The notes beneath the pieces were generated by a model that saw only the letters and a program-made list of their open reading frames with translations, did not search any database and was not told where the DNA came from. Of a stretch of 43,465 nucleotides of DNA, positions 33,727 through 43,465 are shown piece by piece. The stretch spans positions 1 to 43,465 of the forward strand of contig OMUK01000010.1 in the NCBI GenBank assembly GCA_900314215.1. The letters are read 5' to 3'. The DNA is from an uncultured Prevotellaceae bacterium. GTDB lineage: Bacteria > Bacteroidota > Bacteroidia > Bacteroidales > Muribaculaceae. Numbering within the stretch: position 1 is the stretch's first letter; every line of letters starts with the position of its first letter. A program made the position numbers and the translations under genes.

Positions 33727-34407
33727 CTAGAACTGGAAGGCGACGCCAATCTGGATGTTGCCCTGGTGGTCGTGCACATCCTTGAAGGTGCGCGTGAGCC
33801 CCAGGTTGTAGCGCACGTTGAATTGCATGTAGTCGGTCAAGTAATAGGTGGCGCCGGCGCCCAAGCCCACACTGAACCAGTGGGTGCGGCTGCCCAGGCC
33901 CAGGTCGTAGTCAACACCGTCGACACGAGCCTTGCTATAGACGTTGAAGCCCAGCTCGGGGCCGGCCTCGGCGCTGAAGTACTGAGCAAAGCGGTAGCGC
34001 ACGAGCACGGGCACCTTGATGTAGTTTTCGGTCACGATGATGTCCTGGTTCACATTGGCGGCCATGCCACCCAGCTGCACATCGTCGCTCAGGAAGTGGG
34101 CAAGAGCCTGGTTGATGGTGAACTTGCCGCCCTCGCTGCTGAACACCGTCTCGGTGAGCAGGCTCCAATTCTTCAGCTTCTCGGCTTTGGGCTTGTACTC
34201 CATCCACAGGCCCACCTGGCCGCCATTACGCATGCCGTGGGGCAGCTTGCCGAAGCAGAAGTGCGGCAGGTTCATCGCGGCCTTCACACCGCCCGTGAGC
34301 GTGCCGTCGAGCCAGTTGTTTTTCACGTCGACCGAGTATTTGCCCTGCGCCCCTGCAGCCACTGCCACAAGGAGCGTGAATATTATGAGTGCAATTTTCT
34401 TCATCAT
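33727..34407 (-). CDS. Outer membrane beta-barrel protein (porin family), paralogue 1
   Basis: A 226-residue exported protein with a Sec signal peptide (MMKKIALIIF..., AGA cleavage near 20). A probable 8-strand beta barrel follows, ending in the aromatic C-terminus IGVAFQF recognised by the BAM machinery. Resembles the small outer-membrane beta-barrel family common in Bacteroidota. ENYIKVPVLVRYRF, AGPELGFNVYSKA and LGLGSRTHWFSV...LGAGATYYLTDYMQFNVRYNLGL align by eye with the neighbouring gene at 34718. I use the ATG at 34407 (a second Met follows directly); upstream codons lie in the promoter. Function unknown, perhaps structural or a receptor. Confidence 0.8.
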   Translation of the reverse strand: MMKKIALIIFTLLVAVAAGAQGKYSVDVKNNWLDGTLTGGVKAAMNLPHFCFGKLPHGMRNGGQVGLWMEYKPKAEKLKNWSLLTETVFSSEGGKFTINQALAHFLSDDVQLGGMAANVNQDIIVTENYIKVPVLVRYRFAQYFSAEAGPELGFNVYSKARVDGVDYDLGLGSRTHWFSVGLGAGATYYLTDYMQFNVRYNLGLTRTFKDVHDHQGNIQIGVAFQF

Positions 34408-34608
34408 GTAATTGTCATTATTTACGGCAAAGTTACAAAATTGAAGCATAATAACGAAAAATGCCAGCCAAATTGACCACCATTACCGCCTTAAGAGTAT
34501 AGGTTTTGCCCATTGGATTGCTCATTGGGAAAATCCCTGTGGCCCGAATCCATAATTTATAGAGTGACTGAGTGGCCGCGAGAATCGCGTGTTTTACACC
34601 TCAATTAG
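34408..34608. other. Intergenic region between the two barrel genes
   Basis: Contains a likely minus-strand promoter box for paralogue 1, TAACTTTG at 34435-34428, with a weak upstream TTTC. About 150 bases up to 34608 show no ORF, repeat or RNA that I can recognise. Confidence 0.45.
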
Positions 34609-34666
34609 CATAAAAAACGAGGGCCGAAGCTCCACTGCAGTTGGGAGCCTCAGCCCTTGATTTTTT
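34609..34666 (-). terminator. Terminator of barrel paralogue 2
   Basis: On the minus strand an imperfect stem (GGGC, TGAGGCTCCC with GGGAGC-like partner, two mismatches) is followed by CGTTTTTT. It lies about 55 bases after the stop at 34718; a T/A-rich flank on the other side makes it possibly bidirectional. Confidence 0.7.
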
Positions 34667-34717
34667 GGGTTTAAAAATCTAACGTTTCATCACTTTTTAT
34701 TCATTTCAATAGAAGCC

Positions 34718-35299
34718 TTAGAACTTCATGCCAAACGAAATCTGGATGTTGCCGTTCTTAGCCTTGTTGTAGTTGGCCGTAGAGAAGCCGGCAATGGTCT
34801 CGTCCTTGTAAACCTTGGTCAGGCCCATGGTGTAGCGAGCCTGGATGAAGGCATTGTCGGTCAAGTTATAGGTTGCACCCAGCCCGAGACCAAAGTCAAC
34901 AGTGTTGGTATAATCGCCCAGGTCGATGGCATCGGCGTCTTTGGGAGTCACCTTGCTGTAGACGTTGAAGCCCACTTGCGGGCCAAAGTCGACGCTCAGT
35001 GCAGGAGCCACGTAGTACTTGAGCATCACGGGCACGTTGATATAGTTGGCGTGATAAGTGAGCTTGTCACTCTTGCCGCCCTGTGCAGCAAATACCACCT
35101 CGGGAGCAACCGAGAACTTGGGAGTTGCATGATATTCCATCAAAAGACCTGCTTGGTAATTGGGCTGCATGGTGTGGCTCACATCCTCGCCCCAGTAGTT
35201 GGTGAGGTCAAAGCCCACTTTTGCGCCAAAATCAACTTGTGCATTAGCTACACTCATTCCCATCACAGCAACAGCTGCCAGTAATAAAATCTTTTTCAT
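34718..35299 (-). CDS. Outer membrane beta-barrel protein (porin family), paralogue 2
   Basis: A 193-residue exported barrel protein. It has the signal peptide MKKILLLAAVAVMGMSVANA, then VDFGAKVGFDLTNYWG, strands with GGKSDKL, NYINVPVMLKYYVAP, FGPQVGFNVYSKV and LGLGATYNLTDNAFIQARYTMGLTKVYKD, and a C-terminal Phe (ISFGMKF). It shares several blocks with the gene at 33727 on the same strand and is likely a tandem duplicate that has diverged; the other copy is about 30 residues longer. The long upstream AT-rich leader has no clear -7 box. Ligand or function unknown. Confidence 0.85.
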   Translation of the reverse strand: MKKILLLAAVAVMGMSVANAQVDFGAKVGFDLTNYWGEDVSHTMQPNYQAGLLMEYHATPKFSVAPEVVFAAQGGKSDKLTYHANYINVPVMLKYYVAPALSVDFGPQVGFNVYSKVTPKDADAIDLGDYTNTVDFGLGLGATYNLTDNAFIQARYTMGLTKVYKDETIAGFSTANYNKAKNGNIQISFGMKF

Positions 35300-35488
35300 A
35301 ATCGTCGTAATAATTTAATTTTTATTAATTGTTATCTTGTTGTTATGCGCAACTTGTATCGCCAAATTGCGACTCTATGACTGCAAAGGTTGCATTTGGT
35401 TTAACACGGAAAATGAAAAATAGGTGATATGGGACACTCAAAATACCAAAAAAGACAATAAACCGCCCATTTTCCCCGATTTTGAAGC

Positions 35489-35532
35489 AAAAAAAACAGC
35501 GCTTATATCGATGCCGGTGCCGATATAAGCGC
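35489..35532 (-). terminator. Terminator of the nth gene
   Basis: Perfect 12-base stem GCGCTTATATCG/CGATATAAGCGC with a 10-base loop, followed on the minus strand by a run of eight T. Confidence 0.85.
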
Positions 35533-35553
35533 TTGCCATGTGCCCGTGCCGGG

Positions 35554-36189
35554 CTATTTCTTGCTATTGTAATACTTGCAGTAGCGGCTCACTCCGCAAT
35601 TGAGGCAATCGGGCTTTGATGCCTTGCACACGTAGCGGCCGTGCAGCAGTATCCAGTGATGGGCCTTGATTTGGTCCTCGGGGCGCAGGTGCTTCTTGAG
35701 ACCCATCTCCACCTCGAGAGGGGTCTTGCCTGTGGCAAGGCCTATGCGGTTTGACACGCGAAACACGTGGGTGTCGACCGGGATGGCGGGCTGGCCAAAC
35801 ACCGTGCCTAGCATCACATTGGCGGTCTTGCGCCCCACCCCGGGCAGCTGGGTGAGCTCTTGCATGGTCGAGGGCACCTCGCCGCCAAACTTGTCGACGA
35901 GCATGCACGCCATCGCGTAGAGGTGCTGCGCCTTGCTGTTGGGATACGACACGCTCTTGATATAGGGGAATATCTCCTCAACGCTCGACTGCGCCATGGC
36001 TTGCGGCGTGGGGAAGGCGGCAAACAGCGCGGGGCTGATGCTGTTGATGCGCTTGTCGGTGCACTGCGCCGAGAGCATCACGGCCATGAGCAACTGGAAT
36101 GGGTTTTCATATTTCAACTCGGTGCCTGGCGAGGGCATCTTCTTGCGCCAGTAGGCCAGGCAGCCCTCGTAACGCTCTTTTATTGTCAT
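35554..36189 (-). CDS. nth: Endonuclease III
   Basis: Base-excision repair DNA glycosylase/AP lyase for oxidised pyrimidines. The 211-residue protein has the helix-hairpin-helix LPGVGRKTANVM with the catalytic Lys, and VDTHVFRVSNR with the catalytic Asp. It also has the [4Fe-4S] motif C-x6-C-x2-C-x5-C near the C-terminus (CKASKPDCLNCGVSRYC). I chose the ATG at 36189; the longer frame adds 12 codons with no homology expected. Length matches E. coli Nth. It is the last gene before the two barrel genes on this strand and lies downstream of pheS with a terminator between. Confidence 0.95.
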   Translation of the reverse strand: MTIKERYEGCLAYWRKKMPSPGTELKYENPFQLLMAVMLSAQCTDKRINSISPALFAAFPTPQAMAQSSVEEIFPYIKSVSYPNSKAQHLYAMACMLVDKFGGEVPSTMQELTQLPGVGRKTANVMLGTVFGQPAIPVDTHVFRVSNRIGLATGKTPLEVEMGLKKHLRPEDQIKAHHWILLHGRYVCKASKPDCLNCGVSRYCKYYNSKK

Positions 36190-36207
36190 GTGATCGCTTG
36201 TTGTTTT

Positions 36208-36252
36208 AAAAAGAGAATGATGCACTCCACACGCAAAACGGGGTGCATCATT
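36208..36252 (-). terminator. Terminator between pheS and nth
   Basis: AATGATGCA(C)CCC-type 13-base stem (AATGATGCACTCC with GGGGTGCATCATT, one G-T pair) followed on the minus strand by TCTCTTTTT. Confidence 0.75.
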
Positions 36253-36303
36253 TCTCTACGTTAAATGATATGAGAACAAATTAGTAAGTCTGTTTTGGTA
36301 ATA

Positions 36304-37341
36304 TCAATGGGCAGCCTCAAACTCGTCGAGGAAGCGCACGTCGTTCTCGCTAAACATGCGCAGGTCCTTGACCATATACTTGAGGTTGGTGATGCGCTCG
36401 ATGCCCAGGCCGAAGGCGTAGCCGCTATACACGTCGGGGTCGATGCCGCTGGCCTTGAGCACATTGGGGTCGACCATGCCGCAGCCCAAAATCTCAACCC
36501 AGCCCGTGTGCTTGCAGAAGCCGCAACCCTCGCCGCCGCACAGCATGCACGACACATCCATCTCGGCGCTGGGCTCGGTGAATGGGAAGTAGCTGGGGCG
36601 CAGGCGTATCTTGGTGTCCTTGCCAAAGAGCTCCTGGGCGAAGTAGAGCAGCACTTGCTTGAGGTCGGCAAAGGTGACGTGCTTGTCGATGTAGAGGCCC
36701 TCGATCTGGTGGAAGAAGCAGTGGGCGCGAGCCGTGATGGCCTCGTTGCGATACACACGGCCAGGGCAGATGATGCGTATGGGCGGCTCCTTGGCCTCCA
36801 TCGTGCGCACCTGCACCGAGCTGGTGTGGGAGCGCAAGATGATGTTGCGCTTCACGTCGGTAGGATCCTGATTGATAAAGAAGGTGTCCTGCATGTCGCG
36901 TGCCGGGTGATCGGCGGCAAAGTTGAGCGCGCTGAACACGTGCCAGTCGTCCTCCACCTCAGGCCCCTCCGAGAGGGTGAAGCCCAGGCGCGAGAAGATG
37001 TCGATGATCTCCTTGCGCACGAGCGATATGGGGTGGCGCGTGCCTATCTCGTCGGGCATAGCCGGGCGGGTGATGTCGATTTTGTGAGCCTCTTTCTCTT
37101 GGGCTTTGAAGTTCTCACGCAGCGCGGCAATCTTCTCGGTTGCCATCGTCTTGAGCTCATTCAGCTTTTGGCCAAACTCACGCTTCTGCTCCGGCGGAAC
37201 GTTGCGGAACTCGCCGAAGAGCTCGGTGATTTCGCCTTTCTTGCTCAGGTATTTAATGCGAAGAGCCTCGAGAGCCTCCTCGTTCTCGGCCTTCAGGTCG
37301 TTGATTTGCCCCTTCAGGGCTTCTATCTTTTCAAGTAACAT
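36304..37341 (-). CDS. pheS: Phenylalanyl-tRNA synthetase alpha subunit
   Basis: Class II aminoacyl-tRNA synthetase subunit that activates phenylalanine and, with PheT, charges tRNA(Phe). The 345-residue protein has an N-terminal coiled coil (about 1-85). Catalytic motif blocks HPARDMQDTFFI, RSHTSSVQVRTM, PGRVYRNEAITARAHCFFHQIEGLYID and GLGIERITNLKYMVKDLRMF follow. A four-Cys insertion CMLCGGEGCGFCKHTGW, found in several bacterial PheS, could hold zinc. All class II motifs look intact. pheT is not in the window, as is common where the subunits are unlinked. It is divergent from the AlkZ-related gene. Confidence 0.96.
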   Translation of the reverse strand: MLLEKIEALKGQINDLKAENEEALEALRIKYLSKKGEITELFGEFRNVPPEQKREFGQKLNELKTMATEKIAALRENFKAQEKEAHKIDITRPAMPDEIGTRHPISLVRKEIIDIFSRLGFTLSEGPEVEDDWHVFSALNFAADHPARDMQDTFFINQDPTDVKRNIILRSHTSSVQVRTMEAKEPPIRIICPGRVYRNEAITARAHCFFHQIEGLYIDKHVTFADLKQVLLYFAQELFGKDTKIRLRPSYFPFTEPSAEMDVSCMLCGGEGCGFCKHTGWVEILGCGMVDPNVLKASGIDPDVYSGYAFGLGIERITNLKYMVKDLRMFSENDVRFLDEFEAAH

Positions 37342-37366
37342 ATTCAGTATTTACACTATTTGCACG

Positions 37367-37413
37367 CAAAATTACAAAAAATACTACTATAATAAAAACT
37401 TTTTCTAAATTTG
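37367..37413. promoter_or_regulatory. Divergent promoter boxes, pheS and AlkZ-related genes
   Basis: TAATTTTG on the minus strand (37374-37367), 26 bases before the pheS ATG, and TAAATTTG on the plus strand (37406-37413). Neither has a strong TTTG upstream box; the 31 bases between are A/T-rich. Confidence 0.4.
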
Positions 37414-37458
37414 CACCAGCCCAACTGCCACTGCCGGCAGTTAAGGGCAAGCAATGAG

Positions 37459-38181
37459 ATGGCAATCACAAGCACGATACACAACATGCGCGACATGGAA
37501 CAGCTCATCTCGAGCCATGGTTTCATGCCATTTTTCGACAACGCGATTCCCGGGTTCTCGATATGGGAGCACACGCCGCCCGAGTTGCGATTCAGCGACG
37601 AGGTGGACGGGCCCTGGGAGTGGAAAGGGCCCGTGATTCTCGATGGCGGATATGCCTATGGCAAACTGCTCGAGGCCAAGGCCATGTATGTGACCATGGA
37701 GTGGTTTCCGCACCTGGCCAACTGGCGCCGGTCGCGTGCCACCATCACCAGCCAGGAGCAGGCGGTGCTCGACACCATCGCCCAGCACCACTCGCTGCTC
37801 ACCGGCCAACTGCGCAAGCTGTGCGGCTACTCCCGCGCTCACCAGCACCGCGAGAGCAACCCGCTGCTGCGCGAGTCAGACCGCCTGACACGCAAAATCG
37901 CGAAAAAGCCCAAGCCGCGCGTCGAGGGGCTCGAAACCTGCCTAACGCACTTGCAGATGAACACCTATATTATTATAGCCGACTTTGAGTACAAGGTCGA
38001 CAAGCGCGGCCAGCGCTACGGCTGGGGCGTGGCACGATACTGCACCCCCGAGGACTTCTTCGGCCCCGAGACCCTGCTCACCGGCTGTGCCCCCGAGCAG
38101 TCGCGCCGCCTGCTCGAGCAGCACCTGAGCCAGGTGTTGCCCACCGCCACCACGGCCCAAATCGCCGCAATCATAGGCTGA
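37459..38181 (+). CDS. AlkZ-related winged-helix-like protein
   Basis: A 240-residue cytoplasmic protein resembling proteins annotated as AlkZ-related (winged-helix, DNA-glycosylase-like superfamily). The recognisable pattern is an N-terminal helix with GFMPFF, then IWEHTPPELRFSDEVDGPWEWKGPVI, GGYAYGKLLEAKAMYVTMEWFPHLANWRR. A helix-turn-helix-like stretch with SLLTGQLRKLCGYS and a C-terminal domain with YGWGVARYCTPEDFFGPE follow. I cannot point to a catalytic residue. A role in DNA repair or DNA binding is inferred only from family naming. I chose the ATG at 37459; the extra 16 codons upstream lie at the promoter. Confidence 0.7.
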   Translation: MAITSTIHNMRDMEQLISSHGFMPFFDNAIPGFSIWEHTPPELRFSDEVDGPWEWKGPVILDGGYAYGKLLEAKAMYVTMEWFPHLANWRRSRATITSQEQAVLDTIAQHHSLLTGQLRKLCGYSRAHQHRESNPLLRESDRLTRKIAKKPKPRVEGLETCLTHLQMNTYIIIADFEYKVDKRGQRYGWGVARYCTPEDFFGPETLLTGCAPEQSRRLLEQHLSQVLPTATTAQIAAIIG

Positions 38182-38267
38182 GGGCTACTACTCCACGCCA
38201 TGGAGCTGGCCAGGAAAACGACAAACTGCAATTTCCGGCTCCAGGAAAATCAAAATCGGCAAAATAA

Positions 38268-38299
38268 TTTGGCAAAACAAAATATTATTGCTACTTTTG
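38268..38299 (+). promoter_or_regulatory. Promoter of rho
   Basis: TTTG at 38268-38271, exactly 20 bases, TACTTTTG at 38292-38299: a full match to the Bacteroidota consensus. It leaves an untranslated leader of about 190 bases before the rho ATG. Confidence 0.6.
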
Positions 38300-38493
38300 C
38301 ATTGCAATTCAAAAGCGCTAGATCAAGCGCACAAGCTAAGCGATACTCTCTATCACACAAGAAGCGCAGAAATCTAGCATTCACCATTTCATTTTTTAAA
38401 TTATCAACATCTTTCACAAGATAAGTTATCTATTGCGCATTGCATTGTCACGACCGCGTGACCACAATAGAATCTATAACAAAAATCTTTTTT
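38300..38493 (+). promoter_or_regulatory. Long 5' leader of rho with hairpin
   Basis: About 190 bases without a credible ORF. Near the end, ATT-GTCACG (38444-38452) pairs with CGTGAC...AAT (38457-38468) over an ACCG loop, 26 bases before the ATG. No riboswitch signature was recognised. The upstream part of this 312-base gap (38182-38267) shows nothing of note. rho leaders are sites of autoregulation in other bacteria; that it happens here is inference. Confidence 0.4.
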
Positions 38494-40941
<2,448 letters not shown>

Positions 40942-40957
40942 TCTCTTCGAGACACCT

Positions 40958-41380
40958 GTGGGACGCATTCTCGCTATTGACTACGGACGCAAGCGCTGCG
41001 GCGTGGCTGTGACCGATCCCCTGCAACTCATCGCAGGCGACAGCAAGACCATAGCCACCCACGAGCTCATGCAGTTTCTGCAAGACTACACAGCCCGCGA
41101 GGCAGTCGACCGCATCGTGGTGGGCCTGCCCAAGCAGCTCAACGGGCAGCCCAGCGAGAGCATGCGCTACATCACCCCGTTTCTCAACCGCCTGCGCAAG
41201 GTGATGCCCGCGATGCCCGTCGAGATGTACGACGAGCGCTTCACCTCCACCATCGCCCACCAGGCCATGATTGCCGGCGGCATGAAAAAGAGCGACCGCC
41301 GCGACAAGAGCCGCGTCGACTCTATCGCCGCCACAATCATTCTCACCGATTACTTAGAAAGCAAAAAAACAATAATATAA
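40958..41380 (+). CDS. ruvX: Putative Holliday junction resolvase RuvX (YqgF)
   Basis: RNase H-fold nuclease family linked to pre-16S rRNA maturation and Holliday junction cleavage. The 140-residue protein has AIDYGRKRCGVAVTD (first acidic residue), VVGLPKQLNGQPSES, VEMYDERFTSTIA (second acidic residue) and RVDSIAATIIL (third). The likely start is GTG at 40958, 17 bases after the rho stop, since MGRILAIDYG is the conserved N-terminus. It sits between rho and def (5-base gap), evidently one operon. Confidence 0.93.
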   Translation: MGRILAIDYGRKRCGVAVTDPLQLIAGDSKTIATHELMQFLQDYTAREAVDRIVVGLPKQLNGQPSESMRYITPFLNRLRKVMPAMPVEMYDERFTSTIAHQAMIAGGMKKSDRRDKSRVDSIAATIILTDYLESKKTII

Positions 41381-41385
41381 ATAAT

Positions 41386-41958
41386 ATGGTATTACCTGTT
41401 TATGTATATGGCCAACCCGTTTTGAGAAAAGTTGCCCAACCCATCGACAAGGACTATGAAGGCCTTGCCGACCTCATCCAGAATATGAAGGACACCATGT
41501 ATGCCAGCGACGGCATTGGCATCGCGGCTCCTCAAGTGGGCGTGAGCGCCCGCATCATCTATATCGACGTCGACGTGCTTGCCGACGACTTCCCCGAGCT
41601 CAAGGGCAAGCGCCTGGTGCTCATCAACCCCGAGCTCACCATCGACGAGACGAGCGACACCGTGACCCGCGAGGAGGGCTGCCTGAGTCTGCCCGGCGTG
41701 CACGAGAACGTGACCCGTCACAGCAAGATACACCTGCACTGGTTTGATGAAAATTGGACCGAGCACGACGAGGACATCGAGGGCTACCTGGCCCGCGTGG
41801 TGCAACACGAGTATGACCACCTCGACGGCAAGCTCTTTATCGACCACATCTCGCCCATACGCCACTCGCTCATACGCGGACGTCTCAACAATATGATCAA
41901 GGGAAAAACTCGGGTGAACTACCGCGTGAAATTCTTCAAAACGCAAGGTCGTAGATAG
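41386..41958 (+). CDS. def: Peptide deformylase
   Basis: Metalloenzyme that removes the formyl group from new N-terminal methionines. The 190-residue protein carries all three family motifs: GIGIAAPQVG, EEGCLSLPG (metal Cys) and QHEYDHLDGKLF (HExxH-type with metal His and catalytic Glu). Length is typical. It follows ruvX by 5 bases and so shares the rho transcript. A weak stem (GTGGA/TCCAC, 41970-41998) follows the stop and may be a terminator, but pairing is poor. Confidence 0.96.
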   Translation: MVLPVYVYGQPVLRKVAQPIDKDYEGLADLIQNMKDTMYASDGIGIAAPQVGVSARIIYIDVDVLADDFPELKGKRLVLINPELTIDETSDTVTREEGCLSLPGVHENVTRHSKIHLHWFDENWTEHDEDIEGYLARVVQHEYDHLDGKLFIDHISPIRHSLIRGRLNNMIKGKTRVNYRVKFFKTQGRR

Positions 41959-42102
41959 AAAAATAAAAAAGTGGAAGATGTCTCACGACAGCCTCCACAC
42001 ACTTTAAATCTAATACCATGAAAAACACACGCACAAATATAGAAATTATTTTTTTAATAAAACAACTATTTTTTAGTTTTTTTTCAGAAAAAGCAAAAAA
42101 AA

Positions 42103-42600
42103 ATGGAAAATAACCATATTACCATCACCGAAACCGACCGTAACTATATAAAAATGGCCTGCGAGATTGCCAGCGCCAACATCGACCGCGGCGGCGGCCC
42201 CTTTGGAGCCGTCATCGTGGGCCGCGACGGCCAGGTGGTTGCCACCGGGGCCAACACCGTGACCCTCGACAACGACCCCACGGCCCATGCCGAGGTGAAC
42301 GCGATACGCCGCGCTTGCCGGCTCAAGGCCAACTTCAAGCTCGAGGGGTGCGTGATCTACAGCAGCTGCGAGCCTTGCCCCATGTGCCTGAGCGCACTCT
42401 ACTGGGCCGGCGTGAGCCGCATCTACTATGCCAACACACAGGCCGATGCCGACGCCATCAACTTTGGCGACGAGTTTATCTACAAGGAGATCGCCAAGCC
42501 CCACCTCAAGCGCCTCATCCCCTGCATCCACATCGACGACCCTCACGCCATCGACCACTTCAAGAAGTGGGCCTCCAAGCCCGACAAGGTGGAATATTGA
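42103..42600 (+). CDS. Nucleoside/guanine deaminase (GuaD-like)
   Basis: Zinc-dependent deaminase of the cytidine deaminase fold, most like bacterial guanine deaminase. The 165-residue protein has HAEVNAIRRAC with metal ligand H62 and proton-shuttle E64. PCPMC with metal ligands C92 and C95 follows, then the typical LSALYWAGVSRIYYANT segment. The C-terminus (KKWASKPDKVEY) reaches the length seen in GuaD-type enzymes rather than TadA, whose tRNA contacts I do not see. Purine salvage is the likely role. It is preceded by a very A/T-rich 145-base gap with no strong promoter box. Confidence 0.88.
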   Translation: MENNHITITETDRNYIKMACEIASANIDRGGGPFGAVIVGRDGQVVATGANTVTLDNDPTAHAEVNAIRRACRLKANFKLEGCVIYSSCEPCPMCLSALYWAGVSRIYYANTQADADAINFGDEFIYKEIAKPHLKRLIPCIHIDDPHAIDHFKKWASKPDKVEY

Positions 42601-42700
42601 CACAAGCAAGCTGGCCGGCGCAGCCAAGTTGCGCCGCACCGTGACGGGGTGGCTTGCAAAAGCCCTTATGGCAAGAGCCCTTGAAATAATTCTAAAGCTT

Positions 42701-43300
42701 TTAAAATTCAAACTGGGAGGGATCGATTTTGTCGGCCTCGGTGAGCGGGCGCAACACGCGGCAGGGCACTCCGGCGGCAAGCACGCCAGCGGGAACGCTC
42801 TTGGTCACCACGCTGCCGGCGCCTATCACACTGCCCTCGCCTATCGTCACGCCGCCACACACGGTGGCATTGGCGCCAATCCACACGTTATCCTCGATAG
42901 TGATGGGGGCCGACGTCTCATAGGCCCCGCTCTTGCGCTGCTCGGGCTCAAGCGGGTGGCCAGCGCACGCCAGCACCACGCCAGGGCCTAGCAGCACGCT
43001 GCGCCCGATGTTGATGGGCGACGTGTCGAGCATCACGCAGTTGTAATTGACCAGCGCGAAGCCCTTGAAGTGGATGTTGAAGCCAAAGTCGCAGTGAAAC
43101 TGCGGCATCAGGTATACCGAACCGTGATAGGTGCCAAAGAGGCGCATGAGCAGGTCGTGCTGCCGCACCGTGTCCGACGGGTCACACCGGTTAAACTCCC
43201 AGCACAGCTGCCGCGCCCGCGCCTGAGCCTGGCGCGGAATGTGCATCGCGTTGCCTGCAAAGGGCCGCTGCTCCTTGATTCTCGCAATGATGTCGATCAT
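42701..43300 (-). CDS. Sugar O-acetyltransferase, LacA/Maa type
   Basis: Acetyl-CoA-dependent left-handed beta-helix enzyme that acetylates simple sugars. The 199-residue protein has the N-terminal helical cap (MIDIIARIKEQRPF, then ARQLCWEFNRCDPSD). Hexapeptide repeats follow, containing YNCVMLDTSPINIGRSVLLGPGVVLACAGHPLE (catalytic His in the GHPL loop), ITIEDNVWIGANATVCGGVTIGEGSVIGAGSVV and a final AAGVPCRV. All features match maltose/galactoside acetyltransferases. I chose the ATG at 43300 and not the longer frame, since the 53 extra residues have no family match and include the promoter. Sugar specificity unknown. Confidence 0.93.
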   Translation of the reverse strand: MIDIIARIKEQRPFAGNAMHIPRQAQARARQLCWEFNRCDPSDTVRQHDLLMRLFGTYHGSVYLMPQFHCDFGFNIHFKGFALVNYNCVMLDTSPINIGRSVLLGPGVVLACAGHPLEPEQRKSGAYETSAPITIEDNVWIGANATVCGGVTIGEGSVIGAGSVVTKSVPAGVLAAGVPCRVLRPLTEADKIDPSQFEF

Positions 43301-43307
43301 AGTGTTG

Positions 43308-43339
43308 CAAAGGTAGCAATAAAACCACAAAACGGCAAC
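43308..43339 (-). promoter_or_regulatory. Promoter of the sugar acetyltransferase gene
   Basis: On the minus strand, GTTG (43339-43336), 20 bases, TACCTTTG (43315-43308): an exact -7 box and a near-match upstream box, giving a very short leader before the ATG at 43300. The remaining 126 bases to the window end hold no identifiable gene. Confidence 0.45.
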
Positions 43340-43465
43340 CATCGCTCCACGCTCAATTCCGGCAGAGGTAACCATCCGAAATGAGCCGACTTTTTGAAGC
43401 CTTTTTTGACTGCGAACTTTGCGGCCAAAAAAGGCTATGTTTAATTTGAACGAGAACAACCGGTT

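Noticed and set aside
36490..36560. Four-Cys cluster in PheS as an anomaly
   Set aside because: Such an insertion occurs in PheS of other bacteria, so it is not unusual.
38440..38493. Longer N-terminus for Rho from a TTG
   Set aside because: It would translate through the leader hairpin; [10 protein letters not shown] at 38494 is the usual Rho beginning.
42018..42113. 31-codon frame starting MKNTRTNIEII before the guanine deaminase gene
   Set aside because: Lies in a very A/T-rich leader, is Lys/Phe-rich by composition and overlaps the next gene's start; no evidence of translation.

Overview
The window reads as an ordinary, gene-dense stretch of chromosome from a GC-rich member of the Bacteroidales, of Muribaculaceae or Prevotella type; the family-level placement is inference. 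The evidence is as follows. Upstream regions carry the Bacteroidota promoter pattern (TTTG, about 20 bases, TAnnTTTG). Shine-Dalgarno sequences are mostly absent. Gene content is typical: nrfH-nrfA-ccsB-ccsA, a DUF4494 protein, the glycogen trio GDE-GT4-GH57, and a Rho factor with a very long disordered insertion. Coding sequence has strongly GC-rich third positions, so many long antisense frames are open by chance. I see 40 protein genes and no rRNA, tRNA, CRISPR array, phage or transposase gene.

Layout. 1-4841 is a nitrite-ammonification operon (cytochromes NrfH and NrfA, then a two-protein haem-attachment system) followed 13 bases later by a Tat-type secreted PIG-L deacetylase. 5214-7469 holds a secreted protein of unknown function, a cytidylate-kinase-like protein and a zinc-ribbon membrane protein with a methionine-rich outer segment. 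7975-11756 has a CpsB/YwqE-type PHP phosphatase, a secreted Cys/His protein, an acyl-ACP thioesterase, a YigZ-family protein and a DUF4494 protein. 11807-17505 carries YggS, an FHS-type sugar permease, transketolase and a probably abundant OmpA-like protein. 17680-21236 carries a MATE exporter, a DUF3737 beta-helix protein and a translationally coupled MalY/PatB lyase. 21675-26438 (minus) is the glycogen operon. 26819-33688 is housekeeping: TilS, a thioredoxin-like protein, a YbaK deacylase, chorismate synthase, a CCA-adding type enzyme, a lipid kinase and an HdeD-like membrane protein. 33727-37341 (minus) has two paralogous beta-barrels, endonuclease III and PheS. 37459-43300 has an AlkZ-related protein, rho-ruvX-def, a guanine-deaminase-like enzyme and a sugar O-acetyltransferase.

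No clearly new multi-gene system stands out. The most unusual signals are:
- a dispersed palindromic repeat family with three intergenic copies, one with its core inverted and bracketed by an exact 48-base duplication of a terminator hairpin;
- a GH57 protein with Asn at the presumed catalytic Asp position and a histone-H1-like Lys/Ala/Pro tail;
- a Tat-targeted deacetylase attached to the nrf operon;
- a Rho factor with a roughly 390-residue disordered insertion and a long leader;
- the zinc-ribbon/methionine-rich membrane protein and its kinase-like partner;
- DUF3737 coupled to a C-S lyase;
- several compact divergent promoter pairs built from mirrored TAACTTTG-type boxes.

All family calls come from reading the translated sequence. 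No database search was possible.
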